A stretch of 64,000 bases of DNA from Urophycis tenuis (taxonomy: Eukaryota; Chordata; Actinopteri; Gadiformes; Phycidae), in assembly GCA_036785325.1 (NCBI GenBank), contig JAXIVH010000068.1, positions 481,001-545,000 of the forward strand, written 5' to 3'. Shown here in pieces: positions 1 through 13,300 of the stretch (its first letter is position 1; every line of letters starts with the position of its first letter). The notes beneath the pieces were generated by a model that saw only the letters and a program-made list of their open reading frames with translations, had not been told where the DNA came from and made no database searches. The translations under genes and the position numbers were made by a program.

Positions 1-1365
1 TTTTCCCTTGAATGGTACATTCAGAGTAAATGCGATGCCGTGCTTGACAACAAGCATCTTTCGAATATCAAGGTCAACATCAAATGAAGGCTCTGCACTT
101 CTGTCCATTGCAACAGCTGGATCTGAATATATGCTCCTCACACTTGCGCCAACCTTATTTATAGCCAGAACACAGAACTCATATTCGCTATCTGTTTTCA
201 GCCCTGGGATGGTGAACTCAAGATTCTTTGTGAGAGGAATGGCTTCAATCCATCTTGCCAGCTCCTCTGGTGTTTCAGGTTCTTCTTCCTCATCGTCATA
301 GTATACCTCATCCTCGTCAACCTCAGGCTGTGGTCTGTGGATGTACTCTCTGTATTCTACTCGGTATCCAACGACAGGTGCTCCACCGTCAGCTGTTGGT
401 GGTTTCCAGACAATAGTCACAGTGTCCTTAGTAGAGTTCACAATCTTTGGCTTAGTGGGGCGACAAGGAACAACATGAGCATCTACTGCTCTTTGTGAAG
501 CAGAGGCATGACTTGGAAGACTCAAGCCAGCGGCGTTCTCAGCAAGAACTCTGAAGTCATACTCACAGCCCTTGCGCAATTTTGTTGCAACTGTGGTGCA
601 CTCGACCACTGGTTCCCTGTTCACACGGATCCAGCGCATGCCGGTTTTCTCACGTCGCTCAACAACATAACCGCTGATGGGGCTTCCGCCGTCAGAGACT
701 GGCTTGGACCAAGTGAGAGTCATTGAATCTCCAGTTATGGTGGTAACCTCAACACTGTACGGAGCCAAGGGGACAGTAAACGGATCTGTTATCTTGATTG
801 CATCACATTCAAGGGCTTCACCCAGCCCATGCTTATTGACTGCCAAGACCCTGAAGATGTATTCATTGCCCTTGAGCAATCCTGTGACTTGACAGTATGT
901 TTTTACAAGGTCTCCTTTCACAAGTGTCCAGGCCAAGCGGCTGGTTTCCCGCTTCTCCACAATGTAGTGAGTGATTTTTGCACCACCAGCCTCCTGAGGA
1001 GGTCCCCAAGATAGAGTACACTTCTCAGATGTCAGACCGCTGATCTGCAGAGGACCTGCACAAGGCCCTGACTTGTCAAGAATTACACAGTTCACTGGCA
1101 TTGTGACAGTTCCAGCAATATTCTGCAGAGTCAGGGTATACTGGCCAGAGTCTCTTCGAATACAATCCTTCACAATGACACAGGTGTTGGTTTCTGTTGA
1201 AATAATCTGGATACGGGCTCTCAGTTCAATCTCTTTACCATCCTTTGTCCAGGACACAACAGGAGCAGGACGTCCAGCAAGATCAGCATTTATCTTCAAA
1301 GTCTCTCCTGATTTCACAACGACTGTGTCTCTGAACTTCACATCCATCATGATGCGTGGTGGATC
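1..1365 (-). repeat. ttn: C-zone super-repeat C7, first five domains (cut by window edge)
   Basis: Ig about 1365-1072, three FN3, then the start of the next Ig (about 1-98), whose last residues in the window read NVPFKGK. The third FN3 carries the longest acidic loop of the C-zone repeats here, with the core DEDEVYYDDEEEE (about 265-335). Confidence 0.8.
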
Positions 1366-4300
1366 AACATCGTCTTTGACAGTGATGGAGCCAGTGGTGT
1401 CTGATGGCTCACTAAATAATCCAGCTGCATTCTTGGCAATAACACGGAAGTCATACTGGCTGTTCTCTGTGAGGCCTGTCACATCATAGTAGGTCTCTGG
1501 CACATTTGTGAAGTTACATCTTGTCCACCTACCTTGCGGAAGGTCTCTGGACTCAATAGTATATCCAGATACCTTGGCTCCACCATCATACTCTGGCTTA
1601 CTCCAAGTCAGGGAAACAGATGTTCTGGTGACTGCAGTGACAACAGGTGTGCCTGGAGGATCACATGGATCTCTAGCTGCTACAGCTTCACAGGACTTAC
1701 TAGATTTACCGATTCCAGCAATGTTTTCAGCATACACTCTGTACTCATACATCATCCCCTCCTCGATGCCACAGACCTTGTACTCTGTGTCTTTGATCAT
1801 GCCTCTGTTGATCTTGTTCCAGAGGATGCTAGTGCGCTCCTTCTTTTCCAGGTGGTAGCCCAGAACCATGCTACCTCCATCATTGACAGGCTCATTCCAA
1901 GTCACCAGCATGTAGGCCTTAGTGGCCAGCTTTACAATGGGAGTAGAAGGAGGACCAGGTTGTTTAAAGTCATACTGAGCAGTGATTCCAGGAGAATCCA
2001 GATATGTACTCTTTCCATAACGGTTGACTGCATAGATGCGGAACTGGTACTCTGCTCTGTGTGTCAGACGACCAGCCTTAAAAGCAGTTCTAGCAACATT
2101 GCTTGCTACCAGCTGCCATTCTTGTGAGTTTGTATCCCTCTTCTCCACAATATAGCTGCTGATGGAGCAGCCACCGTCATAATCTGGTGAAGACCAGGAT
2201 ATTGTGATGCTGTCTGAAGTAACGGCATCCACCTTGAAAGCTTTGGGTGGTCCTGGTTTATCAAGAACTATTACTGCAATGTCTGCTGTGACTGTACCAC
2301 CAGTGTTGCTGAGTCTGATCTCGTATTTGCCGACATGTTCTCTTCCTGCTTCCTTGATGATGATCTTGGATGCAGTTGCACTGTTCAGGATGGTCACTGA
2401 TGATGTTTGCTTCAAAGGAAGTCCATCCTTTTTCCAGGAAACAACAGGCTTAGGCCTTCCTCTTACTGGGACCTCAACAGTCAGATCATCTCCAGCCTTA
2501 ACAGTGTATGTGGTGAACAACAGGTTAATAGATGGTTCAATAGCAACATCTTTGGCAGCTACAGGAACTCCAAGTTCCTTAGGCTCGCTTTTTCCTTTTT
2601 CGTTAATAGCAACAATTCTAAATGAATATGTTTCATTAGGAGTCAGATTAGGAATAGTGGCTTCTAGTACTTTTACTGTGCATGCTGTACCCCACTTATC
2701 ACCAGTTTTAGGCTTAAACTCAACGTTATAGCACATTACTTTGCTGCCGCCATCATGGGCAGGCTTCTCCCAAGCAAGTGACACGCTGGTTTTTGTGACA
2801 TCAGTGAGGGTGATTTTGTTTGGAGGCAATGGCACCTCAGACACCTTGACTTCTTTAGTTTCAACCATCTGTCCTTGGCCATACTCATTAACAGCACATA
2901 CACGGAAGTAGAAAATGCCTCCCTCAGGCAACTCTTCAACCTTGAAGGAGTTGGCTATGCAGTTGCTTGTTACAGTGGTGTAGGCCTTTCTGACAGACTC
3001 CCTCTTCTCCACTATGTAGTTTGTAATTTTAGAGCCACCATCAGTAAGTGGGGTATCCCAGGAAAGAGTCGCTGAATTCTTTTTAAGCTCTTTGATGATG
3101 AACTTCTGTGGAGCACTAGGTGTGTCAAGAATTCTGACGGCAACAACAGCAGATTTGGTTCCACTATTGTTCTCCAAGGTTAGGGAATATTTACCACTGT
3201 CAAAGCGATTTACATTGTCAATAACAAGCATAGAGTATGAGCTGGTTGTCTCAATGATAGCACGGTCTGTCAGACTGCCTTCCATTTTCTCCCATTTGAC
3301 AGCAGGTTCTGGCCTTCCTCTGATTGTGACAAACAGACGCAGGGTTCCACCAGCACGAACAGACACCACCTTTCTGAGGTCAGCATGCAGTTCCATTTCT
3401 GGAGCCTCCACCTTCTCTGTGGTGATAACAGAGCCACTGACATTCGCAGCCTCTCCCACTCCCTCAGAATTGATAGCACAAACACGGAACTGGAATTCTC
3501 CACCTTCTTTTAGATCTGTTATGGTGAGTTTAGTCGTCTGAATTCCAGCAGGAGGAGTGCACATGGTCCATTCCTTTTCAACTGCTGTCTCTACTGCTGG
3601 GGCCACTTCAGCCTCCTCTGCCTCAGGCTCTGGTGTGTACTCCCTCATTTCTACGATGTAACCCTTGATGTAAGCTCCACCATCAGAGTGTGGTTTGCCC
3701 CAGGAAAGAGACACAGATGACTTGGTGAAGTCTGTCACTTTAGGGTGGTGGGGAGGTCCAGGTCGCGTGGTGGCATCGCATGCCCTGTACAACAGAGAGA
3801 GCTCACTCAGTTCTCCCATCCCTGCCTCATTCTCGGCAGCAACACGGAACTCGTAGAAGTGATCCGTCATAAGTCCTGTCACTTTGAAGTGTGTTTCGGT
3901 GAGCTTCTGCCTGTTGCATTTGGTCCACCTCACCCCGTCCTTGTCACGCTTCTCAAGGTGATAGCAATCAATGTCAATACCACCACTCTGCTCTGGTGCA
4001 GTCCAGGAGAGAACTATGGAGTCCTTTGTGATCTGACTTGCTTCAGGAGCTCCAGGAGCACTTGGGGGCTTGTATGGGTTACGTGCAACAATAGGTTCGG
4101 TAGCCAAGTAATCACCAACTCCGTATTTGTTCACTGCCCTGACTCTGAAAAGGTATTCATTTCCAGCCATCAAGTTAACCATTTTATAATAAAGAACCTT
4201 AATGCTTGGGGCAGCCACTGTCCAAGACAGCCTGCTGGTCTCTCTCTTCTCTAGGATGTAATGTGTGATGTTTGCTCCACCATCCAGAGCCGGCTCTGAC

Positions 4301-7300
4301 CAGGAAAGGATACACCGGTCAGCCATGACTCCAGTCACTTTGATAGGTCCAACGGGGGGGCCAGGTTTATCTAGAACCTTGACAGTGATGGGGAAGTTCT
4401 TCACACCACCCAAGTTTTGGAGGCTGAGGTCATAGTTGCCACTATCTAGCTTGGTTACATCTTTAATCACCATTGCAGCACTTTTCTGTGTGTTCTTCAC
4501 TTCAATGCGAAGTGCTTTGTTCATCTCCTTGCCCTCCTTCAGCCACTGGGCTTCAGGGGGTGGTTTGCCATATATATCTGCATCAAGTAGCAGATTCTCT
4601 CCAGCATTAATAACAATTACATCCTTGTATTTGGGATCCATAGAGGCTTTTGGTGGTTCAATCTCATCTGTAGCAGTGATAGGTCCAGAGCTGTCTGAGG
4701 GCTCACTAAACACACCAGCTGCATTCCTGGCAATGACTCTGAACTCATACTGTTCATTTTCTGTGAGTCCAGTGGTAGTATATTCAGTCTCAATTACATT
4801 GGTGAAGTTAGCTCTGATCCAGCGTGAATCAGGGGAAGCTAGGTCCTTCCTCTCCACAATGTATCCATTTATTTTGCTTCCACCATCGTATTGTGGTTTG
4901 GTCCACTGGATCTTTATGATGTTCTTGGAGATATTTACAGCCTCAGGGGTGCCAGGAGGATCACAAGGGTCACGAGCCACAAAGGAGTCTGACACTTTGC
5001 TACATCTGCCAACACCCATAATGTTCTCAGCATACACCCTGAATTCATATCCAATACCTTCTTCCAGGTTGCAGATCTTAAATTCTGTATCATTGATGAG
5101 GGTCTTGTTGAGCTTGTTCCATAGAATACTGCTTCTCTCCTTACTCTCCAGATGATACCCGGTAACTGAACTACCACCATCATTAACAGGCACGTTCCAC
5201 TCAATGATCATCATGTCCTTTGTTGCAGACTTCAAATATGGAGTTCCTGGAGGCCCAGGGACTTTGTATGGATACTGGATGACAATGGCCTTAGAGTCAA
5301 GAGATGTGCCCTTTCCATACCTGTTTTCAGCAATGATTCTGAACTGGTATTCAGCCCCAGTCTTTAATTTGGTGATTTTGCAAGCAGTTCTGGCGAGCTG
5401 GGCAGTGACTGTCTGCCAGGAAGTTGTGGTGGTGTCTCTCTTTTCAATTATGTAGTTCTTCACCTGGCATCCACCAGTGTACTGGGGAGCATTCCAGGAC
5501 AGGTGGACAAAGGTGTTGCTAACTTCAATCACTTTAATTGGACCAGTTGGTGGGCCAGGTTTGTCCAGGATGATGATGCCGACCTCCTCAGTGACTGTTC
5601 CAGCTGTGTTAACGGCTGTGATGGAATATTTACCAAAGTCCTCCTTACAAGCCTCAGTGATGTGAATTCCAGTTGTTGTCATAGTATTAACCACATTGAC
5701 TCTTGAAGTTATGTTCAGAGATTGACCATCCTTGGCCCAGCTGACTCTAGGTTTGGGCCTGCCGACCACTGGGAAATCGATCTTCAGATCCTTACCAGCC
5801 AATACACTGTAAGTGCTAAATTGCATCTTGACACTGGGTTCAATAGTCATGTCACTGGCAATGACAGGTGCAGCAAGTGGCTTAGGCTCACTCTTTCCCT
5901 TCTCATTGTAAGCAATAATACGGAACAAATACTCTGTCCCAGAAGTAAGACCTGTGACTGTGCCTTCGCAGGTCTTTGTGTTGGTTGCAACGCCCCACTT
6001 GTCTGTGCCCTTGGGCTGCATCTCAATCAGGTAGCCAGCAATCCTGCTGCCACCATCATGTTCAGGTTTCTCCCAGGCCAGGGATGCACTGACCTTTGTG
6101 ACATCAGTGAGGAATACTTTTCCTACAGGCTGTGGGACTTCAGAGGCCTTGGAGGCTGTCTTGGTTTCAATAGCCTGACCAATGCCATACTCATTCTCAG
6201 CCATAACTCTGAAATAGTACAAAGCACCCTCAATGAGGTTATCAACCTTGAATGTTGTCTTGGAACATTTGGTAGACACGTTGGCATATGCTTTCCTGGT
6301 TGATTCACGTTTGTCAATGACATAGTTCTTAATTTTAGAGCCTCCATCAATGAGTGGTGCTTCCCAGACAAGGGTGACAGAGTCTTTTTTAATTTCTTTT
6401 ACTTGAAGTTTCAGAGGGGCGCTGGGTGCATCTAGGACCTTAACAGAAACATGCTCAGACACAGTACCACTGCTGTTAGTCAGTGAAAGGATGTATTTTC
6501 CTGAGTCACTCCTGTCACATGAGTCAATAGACAGCTGGGTGCAGTTGAGGGCCTTCTCAACAACTGCCTTCTCTGTCAGTTCACCCTCATCTTTTGTCCA
6601 CTTGATTTCAGGTGTTGGCCTTCCCTTGAAAGGGATGTTGATCCTAACAGAACCTCCTGCCTTCAAAATGATTCCTTTTCTTAGCTCAGAGTCTAGGTGA
6701 ATCTGTGGTGGGTCTACCCTCTCCTCTGGCTTAGCTGTTCCTGAGATAGCCGTTGATTCTCCCACTCCAAGCTTGTTCAAAGCACACACTTGGATCTTGT
6801 ATTCGTTACCCTCAGTGAGTTTGGAGATTTCATATTTGTTGACACGTAGGCCAGTAGGTGGGGTAACCATGGTCCACTCCTCCTCCTCAGCCTTGCAGAC
6901 CTCTACAACATATCCCTGGATGGCAGAGCCTCCGTCACTCAGAGGTTTGCCCCATGAAACTGTGATGGAGCTCTTGGTGGAATCAATTACGTTCACATAC
7001 ACTGGTGCACCAGGTTTGTACTTAGGATCACAGGCCCTGTAGCTGGAGGTTGGCATGCTTGGTTCGCCCAACCCAGCCATGTTCTCAGCAGCTACTCTGA
7101 ACTCATACTCATGGTCAGTGGTGAGACCGGTCACTCTGAAGGAGAGGTCAGTCACCTTCTGTCTGTTGCATCTCGTCCATCGGATTCCAGTCCTGTCCTT
7201 CTTTTCAATTATGTAGTTGGTGACCTCGCTACCACCATCGCTGTCGGGAGCAGACCAGGTGATTGTCATTCCATCGTGGGCGAAGTGAGACACATCCTCG

Positions 7301-10300
7301 ACATGAGGAGGACCAGGTGGAACAAAAGGTGTTTTCATTACAACGGCTGCAGATTCCAATGAATCACTGACTCCATAGCTGTTGGCAGCCATGACACGGA
7401 ACATGTATTCATTTCCTTCCAGTAACTTGGTGACCTTGAAACAGCATGTGTCACAGCTGTTGGTGACAACAGTCCAAGCCAGACGGCTAGTCTCTCTCCT
7501 CTCAATGATGTAGCGAGTAATTGTACTTCCTCCATCATGAAGAGGGGCCCGCCATGCCAACGTGCATCGATCTTCAGCCACTCCAGTTATACGGAGAGGT
7601 CCTTCACATGGGCTCGGCCTGTCGAGGACCACAACATTGAACTGTACAATCTCAGTTCCAGCAACATTTGTCAACTGGAGAGTATAAAGTCCACCGTCAA
7701 CCCTGACAGAATCCTTGATAGTTATCATGGCATGGTTGTCTGAGTTTTTGATCTCCAACCTCAGGGTATTCTCAACTGGCTTCTCGTCCTTAATCCACTG
7801 GATTGTGGGTAGTGGCTTCCCATGAACATCAGCATCCAACTTGAATGTTTCTCCTGCATTAATGATGACTGTCTTAGTAAATGCAGGGTCAATAGAGAAT
7901 TTAGGTGCCTCCACCTCATCACTTGCAATTATTGGTCCACTGTTGTAAGATGGCTTGCTGATTGTGCCAACTGCATTCTTAGCAATGACTCTAAAGTCGT
8001 ATTGTGCATTTTCAGTCAGGCCAGAAACAGTGAATCGCGTTTCAATGACATTAGTGAAGTTGGCTCTTATCCAGCGGCCTTCTGGCAGGTCCCTTTTCTC
8101 GACAGTGTAGCCAGTAATGTTGCTACCTCCATCATACTCAGGTTTAGTCCACTGGATGACAATGGTGTCTTTGGTCACCTGGGTGGCCTCTGGGGTGCCA
8201 GGAGGATCACAGGGATCACGGGCGACACAGCCTTCTGAGATCTTGCTGCACCTGCCGATGCCCACAATATTCTCTGCAGACACCCTGTATTCATATTCAA
8301 TACCTTCCTCCAGAGGGTGACTCTTGAATGATGTCTCATGAATCAGAGTCTTGTTGATCTTGACCCACATGATACTATTTCTTTCTTTTCTTTCAAGATG
8401 GTAGCCAAGCACAGGGCTGCCTCCATCAGAGACAGGCTCGTGCCACTCAACCACCTGGAAGTCCTTGGAGAGAGAGGAAATTAAAGGAGTTCCTGGAGGG
8501 CCTGGTTCTCTGTATGGATACTGGGCAACAACAGCAGGAGAGTCAAGACCATAACTCTTGCCATAGCGGTTCTGAGCGATGATCTTGAACTGATATTCAG
8601 CTCCTGTTTTCAGTCTTGGCACTTTGATTGTGGTTCTGGCATAGTTGATGCTAACATTCTCCCATGTGGTTGAAGTAGTGTCTCTCTTTTGGATAATGTA
8701 GTTGGAAATTTGGGAGCCACCATTATGCTTTGGAGGGTCCCAGGAAATAGTAACACTTTGTGTTGTGATTTCATCAAATCTTACAGGGCCAGATGGAGGG
8801 CCGGGCTTATCAAGAACAATAATTTCCACAGTTGTGTCCTTCTTTCCTGTAGAGTTAGCAGCGTTGATGCTGTACATTCCACCATCATCTCCTACTGCCT
8901 CCTTGATGCTCAGAGTTGTGTGTTTCAATGTGTTGGTTATGTTGACTCTGGTGGTGAACTTAAGAGGGCCACCATCTTTAGACCAAGTAACAACTGGTTT
9001 TGGACGGCCAAAGACGGGAATGTCAACACTAAAGTCTTTCCCCACTTTGACACTGTAGCTGCTGAACACTGGCCTGATATCGGGCTCATACACCAAGTCT
9101 TTGGCTGCTACAGGGCTGGCCAGAACCTTTGGATCACTCTTTCCCTTGTCATTAATAGCTGTAACTCTAAATAGATACTCTTCTCCTTGGTTCAGATTGG
9201 AAACAGTGGCTTCCATTGTCTTAAATGTATTTACACCAGACCATTTCTCCTGACCCTTAACTTGCATCTCAAGCAAGTATTGAAGAACTCTGCTGCCACC
9301 ATCATATTCAGGTTTCTCCCAGGCCAGAGATATGCTGGTTTTGGTTTGGTCTGTGACTATCAGGTTTTTAGGAGCCTGAGGGACTTCAGAGACTTTGAGA
9401 GGATCAACGGTTGCTGCAGGCAATCCTACACCATGTGCATTTTCGGCAAGGACTCTGAAATAGTAACTACAGCTCTCCTGCAGTGGCTCAATCTTCCAAG
9501 ACAGTTCATGACAGTTTGTTATCACTGCAGCATATGTTTTGCGTGTGCTCTCCCTCTTCTCAACAATGTAGTTTTTGATCTTGGCTCCACCATCCAGAAG
9601 AGGAGATTCCCATGCCAGTGTTACTGATTGGTTTGTAATTTCTTTGACTTTCAAATTAACAGGTGCACTTGGTGTATCAAGAACACGAACCACAACAAAT
9701 GCAGATTTAGTTCCGCTGGTGTTTTCTGCAGTCACTGTGTATTTTCCACTATCATACCTGCTCATTTTGTCAATAACAAGGGATGTGTAACTGCCTGTCA
9801 CCTCGACCTGAGCGGTCTCCTTTAGTGCTGCTTCATCTTTGTCCCATTTGATAGTGGGGGCGGGCCTTCCCCTGATGGGGATGAATAGGCGGAGGGAAGC
9901 CCCAGCCTTGATGCTTACAATCTTCCTGAGCTCTGGATCAATATCTAGGTCGGGTTCTTCAGTCTTGTCTTTGACAATAATGGCCCCAGACACATCAGCA
10001 TGCTCGCCAACACCAACTTTGTTGATTGCACAGACTCTAAACTTGTAGGCTTGATTTTCCTTCAGGTCTGCAACTTCGAACGTGGTCTTTTTGATGCCAG
10101 CTGGTGGTGTGCACATGGCCCATTCCTCAGCAGCTTTTTCGATAGACAATTGATCTTCAGCTGAAACCTCGGCTGTCTCTGTGGTGGTGCAGCACTCAAC
10201 AATGTATCCCTGAATCTCACAGCCACCATCATCGATAGGTTTGGCCCATGACAGGAACACAGATGACTTGGTGGTGTCAGTAACCCGAGGGTTATGTGGT

Positions 10301-13300
10301 GGGCCAGGCCTGAAGATTGGATCCAGAGCTTTGAAGAAGACAGTTGGGGAGCTTGGCTCACTTACACCAATTGCATTCTCAGCTACAACTCTGAATTCAT
10401 AAATGTGTCTCTCCATTAGTCTGGTGATCTTGTATGTCAAGTCTGTGACTGTTTTTCTGTTGCATCTGGTCCACCTGACGCCCTCCTTGTCATGTTTCTC
10501 AATGATGTATCCAGTGATAGGACTACCTCCGTCTTCAGAGGGGGCTTCCCAGGTAAGCAGCATTGAGTCCTTCATAATTTCTGAAATTTCCAGGCTCTTG
10601 GGTGATGCTGGTGGAACATAGGGGTCTTTAATTATCACAGCACTGGACTCAAGTGATGCCCCAACTCCAAACTGATTGACAGCACATACTCTGAAGATGT
10701 ACTCATTTCCTTCAAGGAGCTTTTTAACCTTAAGGCAAGTATTCTCCACCTTTGGTTCAACCACAGTCCAGACCAGCCTGCTTGTCTCTCTCCTCTCCAC
10801 AATGTAGTGGGATATTTTGCTGCCACCATCTTGTAGTGGTGCTTTCCAGGAAAGGCAGCATTTGTCTTTCGTGATTCCTGTGATCACCAGGCTCTGAAGC
10901 TGTCCAGGTTTATCCAGGATGACTACATCTACTGTGACAGCTTTCTCCCCTCCTAAATTCCTCAACAGCAGTATGTATTGGCCCCCATCCTCAAGCTTTG
11001 CTTCCTTGACATTAATGCAGGCTTGTGTGGCTGTGTTCTTGATCTCTCTGTGAATCGTATTTCCCAGCTCCTGTTCTCCCTTCATCCAGTGGATAGAAGG
11101 CTCTGGTTTGCCATGAACATCAGCATCAATCTTGAAGCTATCTCCAGCATTGACCACAAGCGTCTGTGTGTATCCTGGGTCTATGCTGATGCGTGGAGGC
11201 TCAATCTCATCCTTGGCAGTGATAGGGCCTGTGCTGTAGCTGGCACAGCTGAACACTCCGGCAGCATTTCTAGCAATTACACGGAACTCATACTGCTGGT
11301 TCTCCACAAGGCCTGTTGCTAGGTATTGTGTCTCGATGACGTTTGTGAAATTAGCCTTCAGCCAACGGCCCTCTGGCAGCTCCTTCTTCTCCACTACATA
11401 ACCTGTAACTTTGGCACCACCATCGTACTCTGGCTTTGACCAAATTATAGTCACAGACTCATTTGTGATATTAGTTGCCTCAGGGGTGCCGGGAGGATCA
11501 CAAGGATCTCTAGCAATAATGCCCTCAGACACTTTGCTCACTTTGCCTATTCCAACAATGTTCTCAGCGTAAACACGGAACTCATATTCTATTCCTGCTT
11601 CTAGACCAGTGGTCTTGAAAGTTTGGTCAGTAATAATAGACTTGTTCAGTTTCACCCACATAATGCTATTTCTTTCTTTGCGTTCAAGATGGTATCCTAA
11701 GATAGTACTTCCACCATCATTCACAGGCTCGTTCCAGATGACAACCATGCTGTCCTTGGTTGAGGCAGCAATAGAAGGTGTTCCTGGAGGTCCGGGGAGC
11801 TTGTATGGGTACTGAGCCACAACACATTCTGAGACCAGAACTGGACCCTTTCCATATCTGTTCTCTGCTGTGATCCTAAACTGATACTCTGAACCAGTCT
11901 TTAATCGGCTGGCCTTTATCTTAGTTCTGGCAAGGTTAGACGATACAACCATCCAGTTGGTGGTTGATGTGTCTCTCTTTTCCACAATGTAGTTTTTGAT
12001 TGTACAGCCACCATCATATTCTGGTGGATTCCAGGAGATGATTACAGAGTCTGCTGTGACATCCACTACCTTAAGTGGACCACCTGGCTGACCTGGTTTA
12101 TCTAGTACGACAATAGCAATGTCTACAGTTGTCTCTCCAGCTGTATTGCTGAGAGTAATGAGGTAATGGCCGACATCTTCTCTTGCAGCCTCCTTAATGT
12201 TAAGGTTCAGCATTTTATCTGTCACAGCAAAGTTAACTCTTGTTGTTCTCTTCAGGGGCTGGCCATCTTTGAGCCAGGACACGGCTGCTTTTGGACGAGC
12301 AATATATGGTATTTCTACTGTTAGGTCTTCACCTGCCAGCACACTGAAAGTGTTGAACAAGAGCTTGGCAACTGGTGCAATTACAAGATCCTTGACGATC
12401 ACAGGCACACCGATTTGACGTGGGTCACTGGTTCCCTTCTCATTTCTAGCTGATACCCGGAACATGTATTCATCCCCTGCATTAAGTCCACTGATGGTGG
12501 CCTCGGTTTCTTTGACTATTACAGATTGGCTCCACTTATCAATACCTTTAGGCTGGATCTCAACAACATAACAACCCACTCTACTGCCTCCATCATGATC
12601 TGGCTTCTCCCAGGACAGAGTGACGCTGTTCTTGGTCACATCTTTCAGAGTGACTTTGCCTGGAGGCTGTGGTTTCTCTGAAACTTTGACTGACTCTCCT
12701 GTTTCAATGGGAACCCCAATGCCATATTCATTCTCAGCCAAAACTCTGAAGTAGTAGTTGCATCCTTCGTGGAGCTGGTCAACTGTGAACGTGGTGTGAT
12801 GGCAGTTTGCGTTGACTGTGGCATATGCTTTTCTTGTAGATTCTCGTTTTTCAACGACGTAGTTCTTAATCTTTACTCCTCCATCATTTACTGGAGGATC
12901 CCAGATGAGTGAGACCGATTCCTTCGTTACACCAATGATTTTAAGATTCTGTGGTGCACTCGGTGTATCAAGCACCCTCACTTGTACTGTGACTGTTTTT
13001 GATCCGGAGCTATTCTCAACTGTAAGGTTGTATTTTCCACTGTCAAATCGGTTGACATTTTCAATTACAAGTGAAGTGTAGGATGTTGTGCTCTCAATGG
13101 TGGCCCTCTCAACAAGTTCACCATCTTCCTTGGTCCACTTAGCCTCAGGTGCTGGCCGACCTCTTATAGGCACAAAGAGTCTCAGTGGGCAGCACGCTCT
13201 GAGGCTCACCACCTTGCGGAGCTCAGCGTCCAAGTCCAGCTCAGGTGGGAGGAGCCTATCCTCAGCCTTGGCATTGTCGGGGACTGAAGCTGCCTCTCCA

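Noticed and set aside
4436..5155. Long plus-strand ORF (239 codons) and dozens like it across 1-16817
   Set aside because: They lie antisense to the giant titin exon and follow its codon pattern; no protein similarity, no start context and no independent structure.
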